From positions 1 to 23,040 of the forward strand of contig JAVBSS010000023.1 in assembly GCA_031556525.1 (NCBI GenBank): 23,040 nt of DNA. The letters are read 5' to 3'. The translations under genes were made by a program, and so were the position numbers. The notes under the pieces are model-generated. The model was not told the origin of the DNA, did not search any database, and saw only the letters and a program-made list of their open reading frames with translations. Shown one piece after another: positions 7,410 through 15,138 of this stretch; positions within the stretch are counted from its first letter, which is position 1, and every line of letters begins with the position of its first letter. This DNA is from JAVBSN01 sp031556525 (GTDB taxonomy: Bacteria > Bacillota > Clostridia > Lachnospirales > Lachnospiraceae).

Positions 7410-8795
7410 ATGAAAGTGAAAAAGTACATAGGAAGTAAAGAGTTTTATAAGTATGCACTAAAGATAGCATTTCCAATTATGATTCAAAATGGTATTACTA
7501 ATTTTGTTGGAATGTTGGATAATATTATGGTAGGTAGAATAGGTACAGAGCAGATGACAGGTGTAGCTATTGTTAATCAGCTTATATTTGTATTTAATCT
7601 ATTTATATTTGGCGGTGTAAGTGGTGCTGGAATATATACAGCACAGTTTTACGGAAAAGGTAATCATGAGGGAGTTAAACATACATTTAGATTTAAAATA
7701 ATAATAGCAGTTCTAATAACAGCTATTGCACTTGGCATATTTGGAGTGTTCGGTCCGGATTTAATTTCTCTATATCTTAGGGGAGAAGCAGGCTCAGGAG
7801 ATATAGAAAAGACTTTAATATATGGCACGAAATATTTATATGTAATGATGATTGAGATGCTAGTGTTTGCTATATCACAAGTATATGCAGGTACATTAAG
7901 AGAAACAGGAGAGACAGTTATACCAATGAAAGCAGGTATGGCAGCAGTAGTTGTTAATCTAATTCTTAATTATGTTCTAATATATGGTAAGTTTGGGGCA
8001 CCAAAACTTGGTGTGGTAGGAGCAGCTATTGCAACTTGTATTGCAAGAATAATTGAAATTGGAATAATAATTATATGGACACATAGTCATAAGGAAAAGA
8101 ATCCATTTATTGTTGGAGTATATAAGAGTCTTGCAATACCGGGCAAGCTTGTAAAGGATATTAGTATTAGAGGATTGCCATTATTATTAAATGAAGGATT
8201 ATGGGCAGGTGGTGTTGCTATTCTTAATCAATGTTATTCGAAGCGAGGATTAGATATAATTACAGGACTTAATATTTCAGGTACAATATCAAATGTATTT
8301 AACATTGTATTTATAGCTATGGGTAGTGCAGTTGCAATTATTGTAGGGCAAAAATTAGGTGCAGGAAAGTATGAAGAAGCAAAAGATACTTCAAGAAAGT
8401 TAATAGTATTTTCTGTATTATGTTGCGTTGTAATAGGAAGTATTATGGCATTATTTTCAGGAGTTTTTCCAGAATTTTATAATACATCTAGAGAAGTAAA
8501 GGACTATGCAACAACATTTATAATAATATCATCAGTATGTATGCCAATGTATGCATTTTTACATTCAACATATTTTACATTAAGATCTGGAGGAAAGACA
8601 GTTATTACTTTCTTGTTTGATAGTGCATATATGTGGGTAGTTGCAATACCGCTTGCATATTGTTTAATTAGATTTACCAAGTTACCAATAATACCACTAT
8701 TTATAATAGTTCAGTCAATTGACCTTATTAAGTGTATAGTAGGATTTATGTTGCTTAAAAAGGGAAGTTGGATGCAAAATATAGTACAAGAATAG
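7410..8795 (+). CDS. MATE family efflux transporter
   Basis: A 461-residue membrane protein with about 12 hydrophobic segments, matching the usual MATE length. The N-terminal half begins with a cytoplasmic helix (KEFYKYALKIAFPIMIQNG) and carries NFVGMLDNIMVGRIGTEQM, the standard MATE opening; the repeat in the second half starts near LPLLLNEGLWAGGVAILNQ. Such proteins export organic cations or drugs using a Na+ or H+ gradient; the substrate cannot be told. The ribosome site GGAAAGGA abuts the ATG closely. It stands alone between two terminators. The 58-base gap upstream has no convincing promoter or riboswitch. Confidence 0.92.
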   Translation: MKVKKYIGSKEFYKYALKIAFPIMIQNGITNFVGMLDNIMVGRIGTEQMTGVAIVNQLIFVFNLFIFGGVSGAGIYTAQFYGKGNHEGVKHTFRFKIIIAVLITAIALGIFGVFGPDLISLYLRGEAGSGDIEKTLIYGTKYLYVMMIEMLVFAISQVYAGTLRETGETVIPMKAGMAAVVVNLILNYVLIYGKFGAPKLGVVGAAIATCIARIIEIGIIIIWTHSHKEKNPFIVGVYKSLAIPGKLVKDISIRGLPLLLNEGLWAGGVAILNQCYSKRGLDIITGLNISGTISNVFNIVFIAMGSAVAIIVGQKLGAGKYEEAKDTSRKLIVFSVLCCVVIGSIMALFSGVFPEFYNTSREVKDYATTFIIISSVCMPMYAFLHSTYFTLRSGGKTVITFLFDSAYMWVVAIPLAYCLIRFTKLPIIPLFIIVQSIDLIKCIVGFMLLKKGSWMQNIVQE

Positions 8796-8820
8796 AGGGA
8801 AAATTGTAAACAAATTTTAC

Positions 8821-8849
8821 ATAGGAGCCGATTTGGCTCCTATTTTTTT
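8821..8849 (+). terminator. intrinsic terminator after the MATE gene
   Basis: ATAGGAGCC (8821-8829) and GGCTCCTAT (8835-8843) pair perfectly around loop GATTT, followed by seven T (8843-8849). Confidence 0.95.
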
Positions 8850-8880
8850 ACTGAAAATTTACCGTAGTAAGTATATTGAT

Positions 8881-8908
8881 TTGACAAAAAGAAAGTAATA
8901 TATATATG
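8881..8908 (+). promoter_or_regulatory. pst operon promoter (-35 clear, -10 uncertain)
   Basis: Perfect TTGACA at 8881-8886. The -10 falls in an alternating AT tract; TATATG at 8903-8908 gives a 16-base spacer but only 4 of 6 matches. Phosphate promoters often have a weak half that needs PhoP/PhoB. I see no clear Pho box of repeated TTnACA units. Confidence 0.5.
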
Positions 8909-8930
8909 TACTCGAAAGGGAAGAAAAAAA

Positions 8931-8954
8931 GGCATGCAGGTAGGCATGTAGATA
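8931..8954. repeat. tandem 12-base repeat in the pst leader
   Basis: GGCATGCAGGTA (8931-8942) is followed at once by GGCATGTAGATA (8943-8954), 10 of 12 bases identical. It lies about 20 bases downstream of the likely transcription start and just before the ribosome site AAAGGAG (8955-8961). It could be a protein site or a small RNA element; function unknown. Confidence 0.5.
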
Positions 8955-8970
8955 AAAGGAGAAAGATTAT

Positions 8971-9837
8971 ATGAAAAAATTTAGGAAATTAGCTTGTGTA
9001 GCTGTAGCAGCTATGTTAATGGCAACAGGATTAGTAGGATGTGGAAAAGGCGGTGATGCTGCAATAACAGTAGTATCAAGAGAAGAAGGTTCAGGAACAA
9101 GAGGAGCATTCGTAGAGTTATTCAAGATTGAGCAAAAAAATGAGAGCGGCGAGAAAATCGACCATACAACAGACGAAGCAGAAATTACAAATTCAACATC
9201 AGTAATGATGACAACAATATCTGGTAACCCAGATGCAATCGGATACATATCACTTGGTTCGCTAGATGACAGTGTAAAAGCATTACAAGTAGATGGTGTT
9301 GACGCAACAGTAGATAATGTATCAAATGGAAGTTATGCAATAGCAAGACCTTTTAATATCGCAACTAACGGTGAAGTAAGTGAAGTAGCACAAGATTTTA
9401 TCAACTTCATTATGAGTGCTGACGGTCAAGCAGTAGTTACAGATCATGGTTATATTTCAGTATCAGATGCAGCAGCATTTGAGAGCAACGGAGCAGAAGG
9501 TAAAATCGTTATCGCAGGTTCATCTTCAGTATCACCAGTAATGGAAAAATTAAAAGAAGCATATTTAGCAATTAATGCTGGTGCAGAAATCGAACTTCAA
9601 ACAAGTGATTCAACAACAGGTATGACATCAACATTAGAAGGTATTTGCGACATCGGTATGGCATCAAGAGAGTTAAGTGATTCTGAAGTGTCAGGTGGTC
9701 TTACATCAACAGTTATAGCAATGGATGGTATTGCAGTAATTGTAAATAAAGAGAACAGTTTATCAAATATTACATCAGAGCAAGTTATGAACATATACAT
9801 GGGTGAAGTAGCTACATGGAGTGAAATAACAGAGTAA
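8971..9837 (+). CDS. pstS: phosphate-binding lipoprotein PstS, circularly permuted
   Basis: A 288-residue lipoprotein. Basic start MKKFRK, hydrophobic core and lipobox LVGC with lipidated C24 give export and anchoring outside the membrane, where it hands phosphate to PstCA. The order of its parts is unusual. Right after the lipobox comes VVSREEGSGTR (34-44), which in ordinary PstS lies mid-protein after NWxxVGG; then IGYISLGSL, RPFN and the C-terminal helix region FINFIMSADGQAVV (143-156). Only then comes IAGSSSVSPV (181-190), normally the mature N-terminus, then DIGMASREL, AMDGIAVIVN and IYMGEVATWSEITE, ending where the middle loop is normally cut. All phosphate-contact segments (GSSSVSP, SGSGTR-type) are kept and the length is normal, so the gene looks functional. 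It is the first gene of pst-phoU. Confidence 0.93.
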   Translation: MKKFRKLACVAVAAMLMATGLVGCGKGGDAAITVVSREEGSGTRGAFVELFKIEQKNESGEKIDHTTDEAEITNSTSVMMTTISGNPDAIGYISLGSLDDSVKALQVDGVDATVDNVSNGSYAIARPFNIATNGEVSEVAQDFINFIMSADGQAVVTDHGYISVSDAAAFESNGAEGKIVIAGSSSVSPVMEKLKEAYLAINAGAEIELQTSDSTTGMTSTLEGICDIGMASRELSDSEVSGGLTSTVIAMDGIAVIVNKENSLSNITSEQVMNIYMGEVATWSEITE

Positions 9838-9866
9838 CAACTAATTAATAAGTGAGGAAGTAATGT

Positions 9867-10724
9867 ATGAAAAATCTTAGAGAATCCATAATGAAAGTGG
9901 TATTTCTATTAGCAGCATGTACTTCAGTATTAGCAGTAGCTCTTATATGTATATTCCTTTTTGCCAATGGTCTACCGGCCATTGGTGAAATTGGTATAAT
10001 AAAGTTTCTATTCGGAAAAGCATGGAAACCTTCCAATGACATATATGGCATACTACCAATGATACTAGGAAGTATTTATGTAACATTCGGTGCAATAATA
10101 ATAGGTGTTCCAATTGGACTATTGACTTCAGTGTTTATGACACACTATTGTCCTAAAAAATTATATAAGCCTTTAAAATCAGGCGTTGAATTATTAGCAG
10201 GAATTCCATCAGTAGTATACGGATTCTTTGGATTAGTTGTTATGGTACCAATGATAAGAGACTTATTTGGTGGAAGTGGAAGTAGTATGTTAACAGCAGC
10301 AATTCTTTTAGGAATTATGATATTACCAACTATAGTAGGAGTAGCAGAGACATCACTCAGAGCAGTACCACTTCATTACTTTGAAGGTTCACTAGCACTT
10401 GGTGCTACCAAAGAGAGAAGTATATTCACAGTATTAATACCAGCAGCAAGATCAGGAATTATGGCAGGTGTAGTATTAGGAATAGGTAGAGCAATCGGTG
10501 AGACAATGGCAGTTGTTATGGTTGCAGGAAATAAAGCAATTATACCAAATAGTATAACAAATGGAATAAGAACATTGACTTCAAATATAGTATTAGAAAT
10601 GGGATATGCAACAGATCTACATAGAAAAGCACTTATAGCAACAGCAGTAGTATTGTTCGTATTTATCTTAATAATAAATCTAACAGTATCATTACTAAAT
10701 AGGGGGGCTAGAAATGCAGAATAA
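9867..10724 (+). CDS. pstC: phosphate ABC transporter permease PstC
   Basis: A 285-residue inner-membrane subunit with about six hydrophobic segments. The first helix is about residues 14-35. The binding-protein-dependent permease motif region is present: GVELLAGIPSVVYGFFGLVVM (about 109 on) and the EAA loop SLALGATKERSIFTVLIPAARSGI (about 174-197) that docks with PstB, then GRAIGETMAV. With PstA it forms the phosphate channel. GAGGAAG (9854-9860) precedes the start. The start lies 29 bases after pstS; the end overlaps pstA by 11 bases, suggesting coupled translation. Confidence 0.95.
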   Translation: MKNLRESIMKVVFLLAACTSVLAVALICIFLFANGLPAIGEIGIIKFLFGKAWKPSNDIYGILPMILGSIYVTFGAIIIGVPIGLLTSVFMTHYCPKKLYKPLKSGVELLAGIPSVVYGFFGLVVMVPMIRDLFGGSGSSMLTAAILLGIMILPTIVGVAETSLRAVPLHYFEGSLALGATKERSIFTVLIPAARSGIMAGVVLGIGRAIGETMAVVMVAGNKAIIPNSITNGIRTLTSNIVLEMGYATDLHRKALIATAVVLFVFILIINLTVSLLNRGARNAE

Positions 10725-11577
10725 GAAATTTAAGGAACAACTTGAAGTATATAAGGCTAGCCCAGGATCAGCAATATTATTTGGATTGGTTGTAATATCG
10801 GCAATAATAACATTTGCAATATTAATAATTATGATAGGTTACATATTAATAAAAGGTGTACCTTACATTAAACCAGATTTATTTGCACTTAAATATACTA
10901 GTGAAAATGCATCAGTATTGCCATCACTAATCAATACGCTTCAGCTTACATTTGTGGCATTACTAATTGCAGTACCTTTTGGGATAGCATCAGCAATATA
11001 TTTAGTAGAATATGCAAAAAAGGGTAACAAATTTGTAGAGATAATTAGAATTACAACAGAGACATTATCAGGAATACCTTCGATAGTATATGGTCTATTC
11101 GGTATGTTATTCTTCGTAACAACATTAAAGATGGGATATTCAAAACTTGCAGGTGCACTTACTGTAGCAATAATGATATTACCACTAATTATGAGAACAA
11201 CAGAAGAAGCATTAAAATCAGTACCAGATACATTTAGAGAAGGAAGTTTCGGATTAGGTGCAGGTAAGCTAAGAACAATTATGAGAGTTGTATTACCTAG
11301 TGCAATACCTGGAATATTAGCAGGTGTAATACTTGGAATAGGAAGAATTGTTGGAGAAACAGCAGCACTTATCTATACAGCAGGAACTATAACAGAATAC
11401 AAAGAAAGTCTTATGGATTCTGGAAGTACACTAGCTGTTCATATGTATAACCTATCTAGAGAAGGATTATATATGAATCAGGCATATGCAACAGCAGTTA
11501 TATTGCTTATAGTTGTAATTATTATAAATGCATTATCTGGCGCAATTGCGAAAAAATTAACAAATAAGATGACGTAA
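10714..11577 (+). CDS. pstA: phosphate ABC transporter permease PstA
   Basis: A 287-residue partner of PstC with about six membrane segments. Features: a first helix at about 18-48, TETLSGIPSIVYGLFGMLFF (about 112-131), the EAA loop GSFGLGAGKLRTIMRVVLPSAIPGI (about 177-201) for contact with PstB, and GRIVGETAALIYTAG, the PstA version of the motif seen in PstC. The first 11 bases overlap the end of pstC, with AGGGGGG (10700-10706) as ribosome site inside that gene. pstB follows after 8-14 bases. Confidence 0.95.
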   Translation: MQNKKFKEQLEVYKASPGSAILFGLVVISAIITFAILIIMIGYILIKGVPYIKPDLFALKYTSENASVLPSLINTLQLTFVALLIAVPFGIASAIYLVEYAKKGNKFVEIIRITTETLSGIPSIVYGLFGMLFFVTTLKMGYSKLAGALTVAIMILPLIMRTTEEALKSVPDTFREGSFGLGAGKLRTIMRVVLPSAIPGILAGVILGIGRIVGETAALIYTAGTITEYKESLMDSGSTLAVHMYNLSREGLYMNQAYATAVILLIVVIIINALSGAIAKKLTNKMT

Positions 11578-11591
11578 AGAGGTAAATGAAG

Positions 11592-12341
11592 ATGGGAAAA
11601 ATTGATGTAAATGATTTGGATTTATATTATGGTGATTTCAAGGCTCTTAAGAATATAAATATAGAAATTCCCGAAAAGGAAATAACAGCTTTTATCGGAC
11701 CAAGTGGTTGTGGTAAATCAACATTACTTAAATCTATTAATCGTATGAATGATTTAGTAGAAGGCTGTAAAATTGATGGATATATAGGATTAGACGGTGA
11801 GAACATTTATGAAGGTATGAATGTAAACTTACTAAGAAAAAGAGTAGGAATGGTATTCCAAAAGCCTAATCCATTTCCAATGAGCATATATGACAATATA
11901 GCATATGGACCAAGAACTCATGGTATTAGAAATAAAGCAAAATTAGATGAGATAGTAGAGAAGTCTCTTAGAAATGCAGCTATCTGGGATGAAGTTAAAG
12001 ATAGACTTAAAAAAAGCGCATTAGGTATGTCTGGTGGACAACAACAGAGGTTATGTATAGCTAGAGCGTTAGCGGTAGAACCAGAAGTATTATTAATGGA
12101 TGAGCCAACTTCAGCTCTAGATCCTATATCAACAACTAAAATCGAAGACTTAGTATTAGAACTTAAGAAAGATTATACAATTGTTATCGTAACTCATAAT
12201 ATGCAGCAGGCAGCAAGAATATCAGATAATACAGCCTTCTTTCTACTAGGTGAAATAGTAGAATACGACAAGACAGAAACAATATTTGCAACACCTCAGG
12301 ATAAGCGTACAGAAGACTATATTACAGGAAGGTTCGGTTAA
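11592..12341 (+). CDS. pstB: phosphate ABC transporter ATP-binding protein PstB
   Basis: A 249-residue ATPase that powers PstCA. Walker A is GPSGCGKST (36-44), the Q loop is FQKPNPFPMSIYDN, the signature is SGGQQQRLCIARALA, Walker B is LLMDEPTSALDP and the H loop is VTHNMQQAAR. The NPFPMSIYDN and GPRTHG segments mark it as PstB rather than another importer ATPase. I prefer the ATG at 11592, nine bases after AAAGAGG, over the one at 11586, which is only three bases away. phoU begins two bases after the stop. Confidence 0.96.
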   Translation: MGKIDVNDLDLYYGDFKALKNINIEIPEKEITAFIGPSGCGKSTLLKSINRMNDLVEGCKIDGYIGLDGENIYEGMNVNLLRKRVGMVFQKPNPFPMSIYDNIAYGPRTHGIRNKAKLDEIVEKSLRNAAIWDEVKDRLKKSALGMSGGQQQRLCIARALAVEPEVLLMDEPTSALDPISTTKIEDLVLELKKDYTIVIVTHNMQQAARISDNTAFFLLGEIVEYDKTETIFATPQDKRTEDYITGRFG

Positions 12342-12343
12342 AA

Positions 12344-13018
12344 ATGAGAGAAAAATTTATAGAGGAGCTTCGATTGCTTCATGAAGAATTAGTAGAAATG
12401 GGTATGTTATGTGAGAGAGTCATAACAAAAGTTACAGATGCCCTTATTAGTGGAAATAAAGAACTTGCTAAAGAAGTAATCAAAGACGATGAGAAGATTG
12501 ACCAAAAAGAAAAGGACATTGAAAGAAGATGCCTTAAGTTATTACTTATTCAACAACCAGTTGCAAGTGATTTAAGACAAATATCAGCAGCTCTTAAAAT
12601 GATTACAGATATGGAACGTATCGGTGATCAGGCAGCAGATATAGCAGAAATAATTAATGTAGCAAATGCAGAAGATCAAAAGAAAGTTGCCAAGATTCAA
12701 GAAATGGCAAAAGCAACAATATCTATGGTAGTAGAAAGTGTTAATGCATTTGTAAAGAATGACTTAGTACTTGCAAAAAGAGTAATAGAATATGATGATA
12801 TAGTTGATAATTTGTTCCTTGAAGTAAGAGGCGAATTAATTGAGTATATCGGACAAAATGCTATAAATAATGGTGGTAAAACTAATGCGGAATACGCAAT
12901 AGATTTATTAATGATATCTAAGTATTTTGAAAGAATTGGTGATCATGCTACTAACATAGCAGAGTGGGTAGATTATTCTATTACTGGAGAAAGAAAAAAT
13001 AGTGAAATCGAAGACTAA
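12344..13018 (+). CDS. phoU: phosphate signalling regulator PhoU
   Basis: A 224-residue all-helical protein made of two similar three-helix halves. Each half carries the family metal-binding motif: DMERIGDQAADIAE (about 90-103) and KYFERIGDHATNIAEW (about 191-206). PhoU links the Pst transporter to the PhoR kinase, repressing the Pho response when phosphate is plentiful, and limits uptake. The start is two bases after pstB with only a weak ribosome site, so translation is probably coupled. No phoP or phoR lies in the window. Confidence 0.95.
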   Translation: MREKFIEELRLLHEELVEMGMLCERVITKVTDALISGNKELAKEVIKDDEKIDQKEKDIERRCLKLLLIQQPVASDLRQISAALKMITDMERIGDQAADIAEIINVANAEDQKKVAKIQEMAKATISMVVESVNAFVKNDLVLAKRVIEYDDIVDNLFLEVRGELIEYIGQNAINNGGKTNAEYAIDLLMISKYFERIGDHATNIAEWVDYSITGERKNSEIED

Positions 13019-13057
13019 ATAATTTTCGTAAAATTAATTCAATTAAGTATGATAAAG

Positions 13058-13094
13058 TCCTCACCTTAAAAAAACAAGGTGGGGATTAATTTTG
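13058..13094 (+). terminator. probable intrinsic terminator after phoU
   Basis: TCCTCACCTT (13058-13067) pairs with AAGGTGGGGA (13076-13085), with one T-G wobble, around an A-rich loop. The tail TTAATTTTGTTT is T-rich but interrupted, so termination may be incomplete. Confidence 0.7.
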
Positions 13095-13149
13095 TTTAAT
13101 ATATAAGTAAATTGGTTTATTTTTTTAGGTATTTCTTTGAAATATTGCA

Positions 13150-13155
13150 TATAAT
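13150..13155 (+). promoter_or_regulatory. candidate -10 of the aspS2-gatCAB transcript
   Basis: A perfect TATAAT lies at 13150-13155, shortly before the T-box leader. No good -35 is found 16-18 bases upstream. Further AT-rich hexamers (GATAAT at 13166) compete, so the exact promoter is uncertain. Confidence 0.3.
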
Positions 13156-13184
13156 AAATGCATGTGATAATATTATAAAATAAA

Positions 13185-13437
13185 AGCAAAGAAAGAGACT
13201 TACAGTATAAGGACTATACAGAGAAGAGGAGCCACCGACTGAGAGCCCTCAGATGACACCATACCAAGTAGGAACACTCTGGAGCTGACTAATTGAAGTA
13301 GTAGTAGGTTAGTACGTGAACACGCGTTAAGTGGTTGAGAGTATACTTAATTTTATTAAGTGTAAATGCGGGTGGTACCGCGGATTAATATGATTATCCG
13401 TCCCGAAATAGATTAGATTCTATTTCGGGACTTTTTT
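13185..13437 (+). promoter_or_regulatory. T-box leader controlling aspS2-gatCAB
   Basis: The region between phoU and aspS2 is a T-box transcription attenuator that senses uncharged tRNA. The conserved T-box, TGCGGGTGGTACCGCGG, lies at 13367-13383 and is followed by a strong terminator; binding of an uncharged tRNA 3' end to UGGU would favour the antiterminator. In Stem I, CAGAG (13219-13223) can pair with CTCTG (13277-13281), placing GGAACA just above on the 3' side as the specifier loop. GAAC at 13272-13275 contains both GAA (Glu) and AAC (Asn). That fits a gene set which makes Asn-tRNA-Asn and possibly Gln-tRNA-Gln. I did not fold the whole leader, so the left edge and Stem I are approximate. 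Confidence 0.88.
13401..13437 (+). terminator. T-box regulated terminator
   Basis: TCCCGAAATAGA (13401-13412) and TCTATTTCGGGA (13419-13430) form a perfect 12-base-pair stem with loop TTAGAT, followed by C and six T (13432-13437). It is the OFF structure of the T-box and lies 33 bases before the aspS2 start. Confidence 0.95.
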
Positions 13438-13470
13438 ATGTTTTTATTTAATTTGAAAGGAGAGATTATT

Positions 13471-14802
13471 ATGGAGTTCGTAACAGGTATAAGCAAGAAA
13501 CAAGATGTACAGATTAGTGAAATTGTAGAAAGTGCTATGTACAATACTGAGATAAAGATAACAGGAATAGTTCATTCGCTAAGAGATATGAGCGATATTG
13601 TATTTATTCTACTTAGAAAAAGAGAAGGTGTAGTGCAGAATGTTCTTAATAAAACTAATGTAGATATAGATATCAAAGAAATACACGAAGGAACTAGTGT
13701 TGAGATAATAGGCGAAGCAACCATAGAAGATAGAGCTCCTAATGGATTTGAAATAAAAGTAAAGTCAGTTAAGATATTAAGTCAGCCAGCAGATAAGATG
13801 CCACTACCAATTGGAAAGTGGAAGATGAAGACATCATTAGAAACTAAATTAGCACTAAGACCGGTATCACTAAGAAATATTAGAGAAAGAGCAGTATTTA
13901 AGATACAAGAAGGAATTGTAAAAGGATTTAGAGATTTTCTACATGAAGAAGGATTTACAGAGATCAGAACACCAAAGATTGTAGCAGGTAATGCTGAAGG
14001 TGGTGCAAATGTATTTAAGCTTGAGTACTTTGGTAAAAAAGCATTTCTTGCACAATCGCCACAATTTTATAAACAGATGTTAGTTCCTGTATATGATAGA
14101 GTGTTTGAAGTTGCACCAGTATTTAGAGCAGAAAAGCATAATACAACAAGACATCTTAATGAATATACATCAATGGATTTTGAAATGGGATTTATTGATA
14201 GCTTTGAAGATATTATGGATATGGAAGCTGGTATGCTACAATATGTAATGGCACTTCTAGAGAAAGAATATGCAAAGGAATTAAAGATACTTAACATAGA
14301 GATGCCTAACGTAGCAACAATTCCTAGAGTAAGATTTGATGAAGCAAAAGAGCTTGTAGCAAGTAAGTATGATAGACAGATTAAAAATCCTTATGATTTA
14401 GAGCCAGAAGAAGAAATATTAATTGGTGAATACTTTAAAGAAGAGTATGACAGTGATTTTGTATTTGTTACTCACTATCCAGCTAAGAAAAGGCCATTTT
14501 ATGCAATGGATGATCCAGAAAATACTATCTTTACATTGAGTTTTGATTTATTATTTAAAGGTATGGAGATAACAACTGGTGGACAAAGAATACATGATTA
14601 CAATATGCAAGTAGAGAAGATGAAGGCAAGAGGAATGGAACCAGAAGAATTTACTAACTACTTAAATGCACATAAACATGGTATGCCACCTCACGGAGGA
14701 TTAGGAATAGGTCTTGAAAGACTTACAATGAAACTGTTAGGAGAGACAAATGTTCGTGAAACAACAATGTTCCCTAGAGATTTATCTAGGTTAGAACCAT
14801 AG
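13471..14802 (+). CDS. aspS2: archaeal-type aspartyl-tRNA synthetase, probably non-discriminating (AspRS2)
   Basis: A 443-residue class II synthetase: an N-terminal OB-fold anticodon-binding domain (about 1-115) and a catalytic core with motif 2 FRAEKHNTTRHLNEYTSMDF (about 210-229) and motif 3 GLGIGLERLTM (about 411-421). It lacks the insertion domain of the long bacterial AspRS (about 590 residues), so it is the archaeal type. Adjacent to gatCAB, such enzymes load Asp onto tRNA-Asn for conversion to Asn. The start is set at 13471 behind AAAGGAGA (13456-13463); an earlier in-frame ATG at 13438 abuts the terminator T run and lacks a ribosome site. A discriminating AspRS or an AsnRS is less likely from the neighbourhood; the tRNA specificity itself cannot be read from sequence here. 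Confidence 0.93.
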   Translation: MEFVTGISKKQDVQISEIVESAMYNTEIKITGIVHSLRDMSDIVFILLRKREGVVQNVLNKTNVDIDIKEIHEGTSVEIIGEATIEDRAPNGFEIKVKSVKILSQPADKMPLPIGKWKMKTSLETKLALRPVSLRNIRERAVFKIQEGIVKGFRDFLHEEGFTEIRTPKIVAGNAEGGANVFKLEYFGKKAFLAQSPQFYKQMLVPVYDRVFEVAPVFRAEKHNTTRHLNEYTSMDFEMGFIDSFEDIMDMEAGMLQYVMALLEKEYAKELKILNIEMPNVATIPRVRFDEAKELVASKYDRQIKNPYDLEPEEEILIGEYFKEEYDSDFVFVTHYPAKKRPFYAMDDPENTIFTLSFDLLFKGMEITTGGQRIHDYNMQVEKMKARGMEPEEFTNYLNAHKHGMPPHGGLGIGLERLTMKLLGETNVRETTMFPRDLSRLEP

Positions 14803-14825
14803 ATTATTGAAAGGAATGGTAGAAT

Positions 14826-15113
14826 ATGCAGATTACAGATGAGATTATAGAATATGTAGGAATATTGGCAAAGCTTGAATTATCTGATGAAGAAAAGGAA
14901 CAAGCAAAGAAAGATATGACTAGCATGTTAGATTATATAGGAAAATTAAACGAGTTGGATACAGAAAATGTAGAGGCAATGAGTCATGGATTTTCAGCAA
15001 ACAATGTATTTAGAGAAGATGTAGTTACAAACGGAGATAGAAGAGAAGATATGCTTTCAAATGCGCCAGAACAAAAAGATGGATGTTATAAGGTTCCAAA
15101 AACATTTAATTAG
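14826..15113 (+). CDS. gatC: Asp/Glu-tRNA amidotransferase subunit C
   Basis: A 95-residue GatC, the small helical clamp that stabilises GatA on GatB. Typical features are an N-terminal helix with AKLELSDEE (about 15-23), the helix MLDYIGKLNELDTENVE (about 38-54) and the C-terminal FREDVV...PEQKDGCYKVPKTF. Ribosome site AAAGGA at 14810-14815. It starts 23 bases after aspS2 and ends 25 bases before gatA. Confidence 0.95.
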   Translation: MQITDEIIEYVGILAKLELSDEEKEQAKKDMTSMLDYIGKLNELDTENVEAMSHGFSANNVFREDVVTNGDRREDMLSNAPEQKDGCYKVPKTFN

Positions 15114-15138
15114 TAAGGTTTATTGAAAGGAGACGCAT

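Noticed and set aside
8971..9837. PstS broken or made of two fused fragments
   Set aside because: The reading frame is unbroken, has a lipoprotein signal at its start and includes all segments of one PstS in rotated order at normal total length, so permutation is the simpler reading.
13287..13289. GAC (Asp) as T-box specifier codon
   Set aside because: It would suit AspRS, but it falls below the CAGAG/CTCTG pairing, outside the loop where the specifier should lie. GAAC at 13272-13275 fits better. A covariance-model fold could overturn this.
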